NCBI GenBank assembly: GCA_965216955.1 | Contig: CBDCGV010000018.1 | Span: forward strand, 558,001 to 622,000 | Reading direction: 5' to 3' | DNA from: CBDCGV01 sp965216955 | GTDB taxonomy: Bacteria > Bacteroidota > Bacteroidia > Chitinophagales > JADIYW01 | DNA length: 64,000 bases | In this document: piece by piece, positions 35,080 to 43,625 of the stretch | How positions within the stretch are numbered: the stretch's first letter is position 1 | How the letters are laid out: every line of letters starts with the position of its first letter | Notes under the pieces: generated by a model | What the model was told of the DNA's origin: nothing | The model's database searches: none | The model's input: the letters and a program-made list of their open reading frames with translations, nothing else | Position numbers and translations under genes: made by a program

Positions 35080-36357
35080 ATGAAACGCATTGCTTTAGTT
35101 CTATTCATTACAATAAGTTTTCAATTTTTGAAGGCACAATGCGATAGATATTTAGATCCTTCATTTGAAAATTTCACTATTCATAAAGATTTATTTTTTG
35201 GTTCAAATATTCAAAGTAATGGTGAACGTTTAGATCTCTATTTAGATGTTTTCACGCCTGATGGTGACACTTCAAAATTGCGCCCCCTTCTAATCTATTT
35301 TCATGGAGGTACATTTATTAACGGAAGCAAAGAAACTGATGAGGCCTACTTAATTTGCGAGGAGTTTGTAAAAAGAGGTTATGTTGCAGTATCATCTACT
35401 TATCGTCAAGAAGAGAGTTTCTTATCACTGGCTTCCTCAGAACAAATGATTAAAGCTGTTTTTCGAGCGGTAGAAGATGTAAAAGCTTCGATACGCTATT
35501 TTTATAAAGATGTAAAAGATAATGGCAATCCATTCCAAATAGACACTTCTAGAATAATTATTGGTGGAGCATCGGCAGGGAGTATTGCCGTTTTGCATGC
35601 GATTTATGTAAATGGTTTTTTTGAGTTGGACCAACAACTACAAAATTATGCATTTGATCTAGGCATCGATGACAATTTAGAGGGAAATAGTGGCAACCAA
35701 GGATATAGTTCGGATGTAATTGGTGTTATTAATGTGTCTGGAGCGCTAAGAAATAAGAAATACCTAGATAATAATACTATTCCCTTATTAAGTGTTCATA
35801 ACGAAGTAGATTTTACTATACCTTTTGGAGTCGCGCATCCATACCAAATTCCTTTTTTACCATTACTACACGGAAGTAATGTACTTCACAATCATTATAA
35901 AAAACAAAACAAGCCAACAACATTATACAAAGTTCCAGGTTTTGGTCATGTCCCCTATAAAAATGATGAAGGAAAAGCCCAACCGGTTTTTGACAATACT
36001 ATAAACTACATGTCTATTTTTGCAAATGATTTGGTTAAAAAGAATTGTGAAATAACAACCCCTCTTATTAATTATGTCCAACAGGAAGGAGATATTTCAA
36101 TTATGCCCACTATAACAAAAGAGTTATTAATCATAACTTTTAATGATATTATTTCAAAAAGGAATGAAAAGACGATCAGGCTTATTGATTTAAGTGGACA
36201 AATCGTATATACTTCATTTATAGAAAAAGAGAAGCCTCAAGCTTCCTTAAATATTAAACACAAAAACTTACCTGGTTCTATTTATTTTGTTCAGGTGATT
36301 GATAATAAAACTCAGAAATTATTAAAAACAGGTAAGATTTTTTATATAATGGAATAA
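35080..36357 (+). CDS. secreted carboxylesterase-like alpha/beta hydrolase with T9SS-type tail
   Basis: 425 residues. Signal peptide ends near LKAQ. LIYFHGGTFINGSKE is the HGG oxyanion motif of the carboxylesterase/BD-FAE-like branch, IIIGGASAGSIAVLHA holds the serine, and VPGFGHVPYK the histidine. The C-terminal 80 residues (IRLIDLSGQIVYTSF, PGSIYFVQVID) match a short T9SS sorting domain although the usual YPNP start is missing. It resembles the cytosolic hydrolase at 47315-48208 through the catalytic region. Probably acts on extracellular acylated carbohydrate or lipid. Confidence 0.82.
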   Translation: MKRIALVLFITISFQFLKAQCDRYLDPSFENFTIHKDLFFGSNIQSNGERLDLYLDVFTPDGDTSKLRPLLIYFHGGTFINGSKETDEAYLICEEFVKRGYVAVSSTYRQEESFLSLASSEQMIKAVFRAVEDVKASIRYFYKDVKDNGNPFQIDTSRIIIGGASAGSIAVLHAIYVNGFFELDQQLQNYAFDLGIDDNLEGNSGNQGYSSDVIGVINVSGALRNKKYLDNNTIPLLSVHNEVDFTIPFGVAHPYQIPFLPLLHGSNVLHNHYKKQNKPTTLYKVPGFGHVPYKNDEGKAQPVFDNTINYMSIFANDLVKKNCEITTPLINYVQQEGDISIMPTITKELLIITFNDIISKRNEKTIRLIDLSGQIVYTSFIEKEKPQASLNIKHKNLPGSIYFVQVIDNKTQKLLKTGKIFYIME

Positions 36358-36366
36358 AATGAAAGC

Positions 36367-37230
36367 TTAAGACCTTTTATTATCTATAACCATTTCATCC
36401 TCATTTGAAACGACTTCTTCAGCACCCAAAAGTTTCTCAAATCCTCTCTCAATATCACCACTATTTGAAGGAATATAATGCCTAATTCCTTTAACAGGTC
36501 TTTCATAATGTTGTCCATATTCAAAATAATAATACCTATTGAATTCCTCATCTTTAGGACTAACAAATTTATTGCGCAAATATGGTTTATTATCTCTTTC
36601 ATTAAGCTTAACGACTTCTGGGCCAAAATCTATTTCAGAGTTCTTCTGTGTTTCTCCACTATCAATAGAAATAGTCTTTAAAGGCTTAGAAGAAAGCATC
36701 GGTGTTTCAAATTTATTCATAGCAATAATTGCCGTATTCATCTCTCTACTAGGTATCTCTATCTTTTCCTCCTCACCTTTCTCACTCCCTGTTTCTTTCA
36801 CTAAGCTTAACTCCTCAAAATAAGCAGTAGCATCAGATGCCGTTACTGAAGCGACTGATTGCGCATTTTTTCTCTTGACATCTATGTTCTTGTTATTTAA
36901 GGAAGAAACATTATTATTTATTTCTTTGATTAGAGGAGTAATATTATCTGCTACAGCAACTAAAGGTTCAAAATCAACTTCCGAATTATTCGCTAAACCA
37001 GTCGCATTTTCATTATTGACTGTATTGAAAACAGATGCGGTAAAAACAAAAATGAGTAATACAGCAGCTGCAGCAGTCAACCTGAAAAACATCCAGAATC
37101 TTCTTTCCTTTCTTGCTTGAGAGACATTGGCTGATATATTTTCCCACATCCCCTCTGAAGGAGCTACAGAAGCATATTTCAGCTTATCCTTAAAAACATC
37201 GTCAATATTTTTATTTGGCAATTGCTTCAC
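36367..37230 (-). CDS. probable anti-sigma factor with one membrane helix
   Basis: About 287 residues if read from GTG 37230; a TTG at 37236 is the alternative, and no ATG is available nearby. The N-terminal 45 residues (KNIDDVFKDKLKYASVAPSEGMWENISA) match the short cytosolic segment that opens Bacteroidota anti-sigma-like proteins. A single helix follows (FRLTAAAAVLLIFVFTASVF, about residues 47-66), then a low-complexity, presumably periplasmic region. The start overlaps the end of the ECF sigma gene by about 20 bases, the classic sigma/anti-sigma arrangement. Confidence 0.7.
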   Translation of the reverse strand: MKQLPNKNIDDVFKDKLKYASVAPSEGMWENISANVSQARKERRFWMFFRLTAAAAVLLIFVFTASVFNTVNNENATGLANNSEVDFEPLVAVADNITPLIKEINNNVSSLNNKNIDVKRKNAQSVASVTASDATAYFEELSLVKETGSEKGEEEKIEIPSREMNTAIIAMNKFETPMLSSKPLKTISIDSGETQKNSEIDFGPEVVKLNERDNKPYLRNKFVSPKDEEFNRYYYFEYGQHYERPVKGIRHYIPSNSGDIERGFEKLLGAEEVVSNEDEMVIDNKRS

Positions 37231-37801
37231 GTTCAATTTTTTCTGCTTGTAAAACCATATTTTGAAGAATTCCTCTTGCTCTAGCTAACTGCGACTTAGA
37301 GGTTCCTTCAGAAATTCCTAATTCTTTAGCTACCTCTTTATGTGTATATCCCTCAACGGCATATAAGTTAAAAACCGTTCTATATCCTGGTGATAACTTT
37401 TGAACAAATCCAAACAAATCAGCCACATTTAGATCTACATCTATATCATTGGGCACATAATTATGTTCCGCATAATCAATATTTACAATCGGATACATTC
37501 TAACTGTTTTTCTATAATGTTCTATTGCTGTATTCACAAATATTCTTCTAACCCAACCTTCAAAAGAACCTTCCCCTCTATATTTCTTAAGATTTAAAAA
37601 CATTTTAGTAAATCCATCTTGAAGTAAATCTTCGGCTTCATGATAAGCACCTGCATATCTCAGGCAAATTGAAAACATTTTTGGAGATAGCAGCTGATAT
37701 AGTTTATATTCACTTGTCCTATTATTTTTAAGACATCCTTTAACAAGCTTGATGTACCGCTCTTGCTTAATTTTGTTATCCATAAATGGCCGTTTGTACA
37801 T
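37211..37801 (-). CDS. ECF-family RNA polymerase sigma factor
   Basis: 196 residues; ATG 37801 with another ATG at 37783. Region 2 is seen in YAGAYHEAEDLLQDGFTKMF and GSFEGWVRRIFVNTAIEHYR; region 4 in LSPGYRTVFNLYAVEGYTHK and AKELGISEGTSKSQLARARG. A typical Bacteroidota ECF sigma. It begins 4 bases after the rdgB stop codon and overlaps the probable anti-sigma gene. Target promoters unknown. Confidence 0.9.
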   Translation of the reverse strand: MYKRPFMDNKIKQERYIKLVKGCLKNNRTSEYKLYQLLSPKMFSICLRYAGAYHEAEDLLQDGFTKMFLNLKKYRGEGSFEGWVRRIFVNTAIEHYRKTVRMYPIVNIDYAEHNYVPNDIDVDLNVADLFGFVQKLSPGYRTVFNLYAVEGYTHKEVAKELGISEGTSKSQLARARGILQNMVLQAEKIEREAIAK

Positions 37802-37805
37802 AAAG

Positions 37806-38378
37806 TTAAAGATTTGTCAAGTAGTTTACTAATTTTTTTACTGCTTTGCTCCTATGGCTAATTTTTATTTTCTCCTCAAAAGACATTTCAGCTAAAGTTC
37901 TCCCATCTTCTGTTATAAAGATGGGATCATAACCAAAACCGTTGCATCCTCGCCTTTCTAGTCCAATTTCACCATTTAATATACCTTCAAATTGCAACTC
38001 TTTCCCCTTCAAAATCAACGTTATAACTGTTTTAAATCTTGCTTTCCGATTTTCAATATTCTGTAAATTCTTTAAAAGTAAAAGCATATTTTCATCATTG
38101 TTCTTGTTTTTACCAGCATACCTTGCACTTAAAACACCAGGTGCACCATTCAATGCCTCTACTTCTAAACCAGTATCTTCCGCAAAACAATCACTTCCAT
38201 AATTTTTATAGACATATTGTGCTTTCTGAGTCGAATTTCCTTCAATGGTATCCTGATCTTCGGGAATTTCCTCCAAGCAACCTATCGATTTCAATGACAT
38301 AATAGCAATATCTTGAGGCAACATTCCCTGAACTTCCCTTACTTTATTTACATTCCCTGTAGCAAAAACTATTTCCAT
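37806..38378 (-). CDS. rdgB: RdgB/HAM1-family non-canonical purine NTP pyrophosphatase
   Basis: 190 residues. VFATGNVNKVREVQ, the metal-binding FAEDTGLEVEALNGAPGV, SARYAG, GFGYDPIF and the C-terminal SHRSKAVKKL are all diagnostic. The enzyme hydrolyses ITP, dITP and XTP to the monophosphate, keeping deaminated purines out of nucleic acids. Its start overlaps the end of the upstream 146-residue protein by 10 bases; the sigma factor gene follows 4 bases later, forming a four-gene operon. Confidence 0.94.
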   Translation of the reverse strand: MEIVFATGNVNKVREVQGMLPQDIAIMSLKSIGCLEEIPEDQDTIEGNSTQKAQYVYKNYGSDCFAEDTGLEVEALNGAPGVLSARYAGKNKNNDENMLLLLKNLQNIENRKARFKTVITLILKGKELQFEGILNGEIGLERRGCNGFGYDPIFITEDGRTLAEMSFEEKIKISHRSKAVKKLVNYLTNL

Positions 38379-38809
38379 AGTCTAACTTTATTTTTTAGTG
38401 TTTTTAAAACGGACCAAAGGGCTTTTTTTTCCTGCTGACTTTCTGCTAATAATTGCAATGATTTTGTTTTTAAATACGTCTTCCCCAGATGGATTATTGG
38501 TTTATTCACTACTAAGGACAAATTGCTCCATTTTCGCTCCTCTACACCAAATGATATGATTAATTGCTCCTTATTTATACCTTGTATATTTCTAACTCTA
38601 CTATCTATTTCAGTTTTCTTAGTAATAACTAGTGCATCTTCTGAATCAAATCCTAAAGCCCCAATAATCTTTTCAAGCAATCCAAAAAAGGGACGATCAT
38701 TAACATCCTCTTTATCAAGACCGCAATAAACAATTAGTTTATAATGATCATTTTTACAATCAAGCTTATTATTTGGATTATAGAGTATTAAATCTTGATG
38801 AATAAACAT
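38369..38809 (-). CDS. hypothetical protein, weakly HolD (DNA polymerase III psi)-like
   Basis: 146 residues, first gene of the operon with rdgB and the sigma factor. No confident family match. The layout, a 30-residue lead-in, FFGLLEKIIGALGFDSEDAL, a middle strand LIISFGVEERKW, and a C-terminal LLAESQQEKKALWSVLKTLK, resembles the psi subunit of DNA polymerase III (UDG-like fold, ending in a helix with K..LW..L). This is a pattern resemblance only; catalytic residues are not expected in that family. Confidence 0.6.
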   Translation of the reverse strand: MFIHQDLILYNPNNKLDCKNDHYKLIVYCGLDKEDVNDRPFFGLLEKIIGALGFDSEDALVITKKTEIDSRVRNIQGINKEQLIISFGVEERKWSNLSLVVNKPIIHLGKTYLKTKSLQLLAESQQEKKALWSVLKTLKNKVRLWK

Positions 38810-38886
38810 ACATTTATATTGTTTATGTAAATAAAGTAAATAACTTTTGTATTTACATCATCTTGTAATAGATCAAATTAGAAGAA

Positions 38887-39942
38887 ATGAGTTTGCAAAT
38901 TGCCATTAACAAAACGGATAATTCTAGAATCAGTAATATTGATTTTGACAATATTGTATTTGGCAAAAATTTTTCAGACCATATGCTTATTGCCAATTAT
39001 GCTGATGGCAAATGGGAGAATGCTGAAATCAAGCCATATGGCCCCTTAAATATGATGCCTGCCACCTCTATACTTCACTATGGGCAATCGATTTTTGAAG
39101 GGATGAAAGCCCATAAATTAGCAAATGGTGAAATTGCCTTTTTTAGGCCTGAAAAAAACCTAGATAGATTTAATATGTCGGCTAGAAGAATGTCTATGCC
39201 GGAAGTGCCTGCATCTATTTTCATGGAAGGCCTTAAACAATTAGTAGATATAGATAGAGCATGGGTACCTGAAAAAGAAGGGTGTTCATTATATATCAGG
39301 CCATTTCTGATTGCTACAGAACCATATATAGGCGTTAAAACATCGGACAGATATATGTTTTTAATAATTACCTGCCCAGTAGGTGCCTATTATGATGAGC
39401 CGGTATCTGTTTTAGTAACCAATAATTACGTACGAGCAGTAAAAGGTGGAGTAGGACATGCAAAAACAGCCGGAAATTATGCGCGTACACTATTCCCTGT
39501 TGAAGAAGCAAGAAAGCAAGGCTATAAAGATATTTTATGGTTAGACGGTGTTTACAATAAGTATATTGAAGAGATCGGTACTATGAATATCTTTTTTGTG
39601 ATTGATGATGTTATAACCACTCCAGAAATTGATGGTACCTTTTTGGAAGGGATCACAAGAGAAAGTGTATTGCAAATTGCTAACGACTTAGGTTATAAAA
39701 CGTCTGAGAGAAAAATTAGCATTGATGAGTTAGTGGTTGCTCATGAAGAAAACCGTTTAAAAGAAATGTTCGGGACAGGTACTGCTGCAACGATTACCCA
39801 CATCTCTAAATTTGCTTATAATGGAGTCGATTATAATCTTAACCCTGATAAAAATATTATCGCTTCCAGATTAAAAAAAGAGTTAGAATCTATTAAGACC
39901 AATAAAATTGAAGATAGGTATAACTGGCTCTTAAAAATTTAG
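38887..39942 (+). CDS. ilvE: branched-chain amino acid aminotransferase
   Basis: 351 residues, class IV PLP aminotransferase. HYGQSIFEGMKAHKL, RPFLIATEPYIGV, GGVGHAKTAGNYA (PLP lysine in HAKTAGNYA) and EIGTMNIFFV are conserved in the longer, BCAT-type enzymes. It catalyses the final transamination giving valine, leucine and isoleucine, or their breakdown. Divergent from the rdgB operon. The upstream sequence has TAACTTTTG, a near match to the -7 box with one extra base. Confidence 0.94.
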   Translation: MSLQIAINKTDNSRISNIDFDNIVFGKNFSDHMLIANYADGKWENAEIKPYGPLNMMPATSILHYGQSIFEGMKAHKLANGEIAFFRPEKNLDRFNMSARRMSMPEVPASIFMEGLKQLVDIDRAWVPEKEGCSLYIRPFLIATEPYIGVKTSDRYMFLIITCPVGAYYDEPVSVLVTNNYVRAVKGGVGHAKTAGNYARTLFPVEEARKQGYKDILWLDGVYNKYIEEIGTMNIFFVIDDVITTPEIDGTFLEGITRESVLQIANDLGYKTSERKISIDELVVAHEENRLKEMFGTGTAATITHISKFAYNGVDYNLNPDKNIIASRLKKELESIKTNKIEDRYNWLLKI

Positions 39943-40008
39943 AAGCGCTAAGCTAAATTTTTAAGTTTACAATTTTAATAAAGGGGTTCTTAGAGAGCTG
40001 ATTCCTGA

Positions 40009-40461
40009 TCAAACTCCAAACTGCTTTAGATGATGGTCTAAATGTTTAAAAAACATATTGCTCCATTGTTGTTTGGATAGCTTTCCAAAAGAATGAGATT
40101 CTTTATTGTCAAAATGATTTTCCCCAAGCTGTTGTGTTTTTTGTAAATATTCGACCAACCTCTTTTTTTCAATTTCAAAATCTTTTTCTTCTTTTATGAG
40201 AAACATAGGTGCCGTCTTACTTGATTTTTTATAGGGTTTATCACCAACAACAATAGGTTTAACAAATGATTTAAGCATCACCTTTACTAATGCATTAGGC
40301 TTAGGATGCTTATTGTCATATACCAATTCATAGGTTACATTGCAATGTGCTAACATCTGAGCTACATTCATTGTACCCCAAAGTCTTTCACTTGAAAAAG
40401 TAAGTCTATTTACCCTTTCAATGAAGTTATTCGTCACTTTTAAATCAAATATATTTTCCAT
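40009..40461 (-). CDS. DUF1569 (DinB-like) protein
   Basis: 150 residues. WGTMNVAQMLAHCNVTYEL and SNMFFKHLDHHLKQFGV are the two histidine-bearing helices of the DUF1569 family, a four-helix-bundle related to DinB/YfiT metal-dependent proteins. Possible metal ligands are the histidines in AHC, KHLDHH. Cytosolic; role unknown. It follows the cyclophilin gene by about 30 bases on the same strand. Confidence 0.8.
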   Translation of the reverse strand: MENIFDLKVTNNFIERVNRLTFSSERLWGTMNVAQMLAHCNVTYELVYDNKHPKPNALVKVMLKSFVKPIVVGDKPYKKSSKTAPMFLIKEEKDFEIEKKRLVEYLQKTQQLGENHFDNKESHSFGKLSKQQWSNMFFKHLDHHLKQFGV

Positions 40462-40492
40462 TTTCTTACTACTTATCTAGTAACCTAATCAA

Positions 40493-41002
40493 TTACTCAT
40501 TAACAATAATACTAAATATCTGATCACCCATTTCGATACTATTAACAACGGTTTGGTCTTCTTCAGTTTTAATCTTTCCGAAGACAGTATGTTTCCCATC
40601 CAACCAGCTTGTTTCAACGTGTGTAATAAAGAACTGACTTCCATTCGTTCCAGGACCTGCATTGGCCATAGATAAAACACCAGGACCATCATGTCTTAAT
40701 GAGCCATCAAACTCATCTGGGAAATTATACCCCGGACCACCTGTACCTGTACCAAGGGGACACCCCCCTTGAATCATAAAATCTGAAATAACTCTATGGA
40801 AAAATAGATTATCATAATAACCTCTTTTTGCCAGACCAATAAAATTAGCGACGGTCATAGGTGCTTTAGTAGCGAATAAAACAAGATTAATTTTACCTTT
40901 TGTTGTCTCTATAACTACTTCAATATCTTCATCAAAACTTGCATTTTGAATAAGATCTATCATTTCTTGAGGATTAATTTTATCGGCCGCTGATGACATC
41001 AT
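40493..41002 (-). CDS. cyclophilin-type peptidyl-prolyl cis-trans isomerase
   Basis: 169 residues; ATG 41002 or 40999. FHRVISDFMIQGGCP gives the catalytic arginine and substrate pocket; GPGVLSMANAGPGTNGSQFF follows with the expected SQFF, and LDGKHTVFGK completes the fold. No signal peptide, so cytosolic. It has an N-terminal extension of about 25 residues before VVIETTKGKI. Assists protein folding by isomerising Xaa-Pro bonds. Confidence 0.93.
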   Translation of the reverse strand: MMSSAADKINPQEMIDLIQNASFDEDIEVVIETTKGKINLVLFATKAPMTVANFIGLAKRGYYDNLFFHRVISDFMIQGGCPLGTGTGGPGYNFPDEFDGSLRHDGPGVLSMANAGPGTNGSQFFITHVETSWLDGKHTVFGKIKTEEDQTVVNSIEMGDQIFSIIVNE

Positions 41003-41021
41003 ATTTTAAAATTTTGAAATG

Positions 41022-41029
41022 CAAATGTA
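41022..41029 (-). promoter_or_regulatory. candidate -7 promoter box for the cyclophilin gene
   Basis: The minus strand reads TACATTTG, an exact TAnnTTTG match, 19 bases before the ATG at 41002. A TTTG lies 12 bases further upstream, closer than the usual -33 spacing. Confidence 0.35.
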
Positions 41030-41054
41030 ATGAAGTTCCACCAAAAGAATTTAG

Positions 41055-42269
41055 TTATTCTCCCTCCAAATAATTCCTTAAATACTCAAAAGGTTTATTT
41101 AAATCACCATTCATTGTTATAGACGCATTATAAATCATTTTTGAAGTTTCTATTTCTTTTAATTGAGGAAGTACAAATTCAATAAATTGATCTCCAAAGT
41201 CTTCCGAAGCATCTCTTGGTAATTCATTAGGCAGATTATCAACTGCCATTACATCTACAAATCCCTTATCAAATGGAGGTGCCTCCTCTCCTTTTTCAAT
41301 ATTAAAACCATATACAGGCTGTTCAATTGTTGAAGGCCTAATAGTTGAAGGAACGGAAGCTATCGGAGCGATATCGCAGGTTATATCAGCAATAACTTTT
41401 ATGTTAAAATCGGGCGATTTCATCTCCTCTAAATTGAAAAACACAGGCGCTTTATTATCCCAATAAATACCATTAATAAATATATCTGCGGTTTTATAAT
41501 ATGGACGAAAAGTCGAAATATAAGCAGCTGGATGCTTATAAAAATCCATTTGGTCAAAACTTCCTTCGGTATTATTTTCTTTTAAGTATAAATCCTCTAC
41601 ATCTAATTGAACATAAACGGGTTCATTAAAAGTTTGATAAATAAATACCTCTTTATCTACCTCTTTGATTCCTGCTAGATCTAACAATTCCTTAGCACCT
41701 TTAGCCACTCTCCCTCCTCCTGTCAAAACAATTTTAATAGGATACATATTCTCTAACGCTCCATACGAAGCTTTAGCGTCATTAAAATCCCTACATTGAT
41801 ACATTCGCGGTAAATCAAACACACCGGTTCTTTTACCCCATGTCCATAGTGCATTATGTGCTCCAACAATACCGGCCCATTTACCAAAAGCAATAACACG
41901 CAGCTCATTCTGTGTAAGCACTTCATAGTCAATTAATTGAATATTCTTTTCAACCACTGATTTAAGCAATAAATGATTATAAGGTTGCTCCTTAATAGTA
42001 TGCGAAAAGAAAAAGTATTTTTTGTTCTCAATTAATTGATCAATTACTACCTCTTTAACACCAATAAGCACATCGCAATCCTGTACATTTTCGACCACAG
42101 GGATATTATTTTGGATATATTCTTCATCCTTAAAGCATCTAGTTGCCGAGGTCTGAACCTTTATTTCAATATTAGGGTAATTTTGTTTTATAAACGCACA
42201 GTGTTTCGGAGGTAGTGCAACTCGTGTATCTAAAGGAATTTTTCCCTCTTTTATAATGCCTATTTTCAT
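41055..42269 (-). CDS. saccharopine / alanine dehydrogenase-like NAD(P) oxidoreductase
   Basis: 404 residues. The N-terminus MKIGIIKEGKIPLDTRVALP and CDVLIGVKEV match the alanine dehydrogenase/transhydrogenase N-domain fold shared with lysine-forming saccharopine dehydrogenases; FSHTIKEQPYN and FGKWAGIVGAHNALW follow, then a Rossmann motif VLTGGGRVAKGA. Bacteroidota commonly encode this protein; whether it acts in lysine or another amino-acid pathway is not clear from sequence. Same strand as the cyclophilin and sulfotransferase genes. Confidence 0.78.
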   Translation of the reverse strand: MKIGIIKEGKIPLDTRVALPPKHCAFIKQNYPNIEIKVQTSATRCFKDEEYIQNNIPVVENVQDCDVLIGVKEVVIDQLIENKKYFFFSHTIKEQPYNHLLLKSVVEKNIQLIDYEVLTQNELRVIAFGKWAGIVGAHNALWTWGKRTGVFDLPRMYQCRDFNDAKASYGALENMYPIKIVLTGGGRVAKGAKELLDLAGIKEVDKEVFIYQTFNEPVYVQLDVEDLYLKENNTEGSFDQMDFYKHPAAYISTFRPYYKTADIFINGIYWDNKAPVFFNLEEMKSPDFNIKVIADITCDIAPIASVPSTIRPSTIEQPVYGFNIEKGEEAPPFDKGFVDVMAVDNLPNELPRDASEDFGDQFIEFVLPQLKEIETSKMIYNASITMNGDLNKPFEYLRNYLEGE

Positions 42270-42311
42270 GACAATAAAGATAACATCCTATATTGTTAAA
42301 AGACTGGTACC

Positions 42312-43442
42312 TTAGTCGATAATTTTATCATACCCCCACTCTTTAAAGGCAAAATCCCATTCTGAATTTATTCGATCTACAGTTACCTTAGGTAATTCAG
42401 GGAATTTGTTCTTTTTATAATTACTAACAGAAGCAATATGCTTCTTAAAGCTTTCCTCGCTATTCGTAAAGTTGGTCAGTCCAATTTCTTCGTAAATTCT
42501 TTTAATAGTCTCTAGAGGTGTGTTTTCCAACTCTTTAAAGCTAATCTCCACTAAATTCTCCTTAGGAATTAAATGTCTTTCTCTTAAATATTTTTGAAGG
42601 GTCTCTTTGTAGCAATAAAAAACCGTGTTTTCAATTGTTTCTTCATCCGGACTCTGCAAAAATTGTGTACTAACCGCTTTTTTGTACAGATGTTTTGTTG
42701 AATGATAAACCTCATACGGATTTCTATGAATATAAATAAATTTAGAATTTGGGAACATTTCAACCAACTGTTTTACTCTGCTTGTATTATGTGGATTTTT
42801 CAACAGAATTGGCTTGTAGTTATTAAATATGGTTACTGTTCCCAACAGCTGTAAATAGTCTCTTTTCCAAAGCTCAACTTCTTTTTCAGAGATCCCTTGA
42901 AATAAATTATACTTATCAAAATAACTATGGTTGTTAGGGAAATAAAAAACATGAATACCAGAACGATGTGTATAATTACTTAATGGTTGTTCTTCTTCTT
43001 GTGGTGCCTTAATATCTACCTTGATATTATCCTGAGGTCTCTTATCAGGCATTAGAGGCGCTAACAACTTCATTAGCCATCTATTACCAAGCAAACTTAC
43101 CCTCATTAAAAAAGCCTGATAATTGCTTACATAGCCATAACTATTATCTTGAGCCATTAGGTAATGTAAAAAGGTTGTTCCACTTCTCCAGTGCCCCAGA
43201 ATAAACAATGGTGGTTTATCTGAATAATCTATCTTTCTTATTCGTCTATTAAAAGTAATGTTTTGAATCCATTGAAATGGCTGTGTAAAAATAACGAACA
43301 TCCATATTCGCCACTTCATTTTACGATATTCCTTATCGATTTTATTTTCACGCAAGAGCCGCATCCATAAACTCAGTTTAGAAGCAGACAATTGATGATC
43401 CTTAATTTCGTATTCTTCTGATTTAGAATCCTTTTTCGCCAT
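42312..43442 (-). CDS. sulfotransferase-family protein
   Basis: 376 residues. ILGHWRSGTTFLHYLMAQD is the 5'-phosphosulfate-binding loop of PAPS sulfotransferases and FIYIHRNPYEVYHSTKH the 3'-phosphate-binding segment. A hydrophobic stretch WRIWMFVIFTQPFQWI near residue 45 may associate with the membrane. Likely transfers sulfate from PAPS to a carbohydrate or lipid; acceptor unknown. Divergent from cydA. Confidence 0.82.
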   Translation of the reverse strand: MAKKDSKSEEYEIKDHQLSASKLSLWMRLLRENKIDKEYRKMKWRIWMFVIFTQPFQWIQNITFNRRIRKIDYSDKPPLFILGHWRSGTTFLHYLMAQDNSYGYVSNYQAFLMRVSLLGNRWLMKLLAPLMPDKRPQDNIKVDIKAPQEEEQPLSNYTHRSGIHVFYFPNNHSYFDKYNLFQGISEKEVELWKRDYLQLLGTVTIFNNYKPILLKNPHNTSRVKQLVEMFPNSKFIYIHRNPYEVYHSTKHLYKKAVSTQFLQSPDEETIENTVFYCYKETLQKYLRERHLIPKENLVEISFKELENTPLETIKRIYEEIGLTNFTNSEESFKKHIASVSNYKKNKFPELPKVTVDRINSEWDFAFKEWGYDKIID

Positions 43443-43625
43443 AAAACAAGTACTATTTTAATGAGAAGAATTGCAATTGGCAAAAAATGTGGACTTTGAA
43501 TCTTAAAATGTTGAAAAAAAAAACGATTAGCACCATATAAAATTGACTTTAAGTGGGAATTAATCTTTCATTATTAGACTTATTGAAAATAGTATTTATA
43601 TCCTAGTAATTGATAAATTGTAGCG

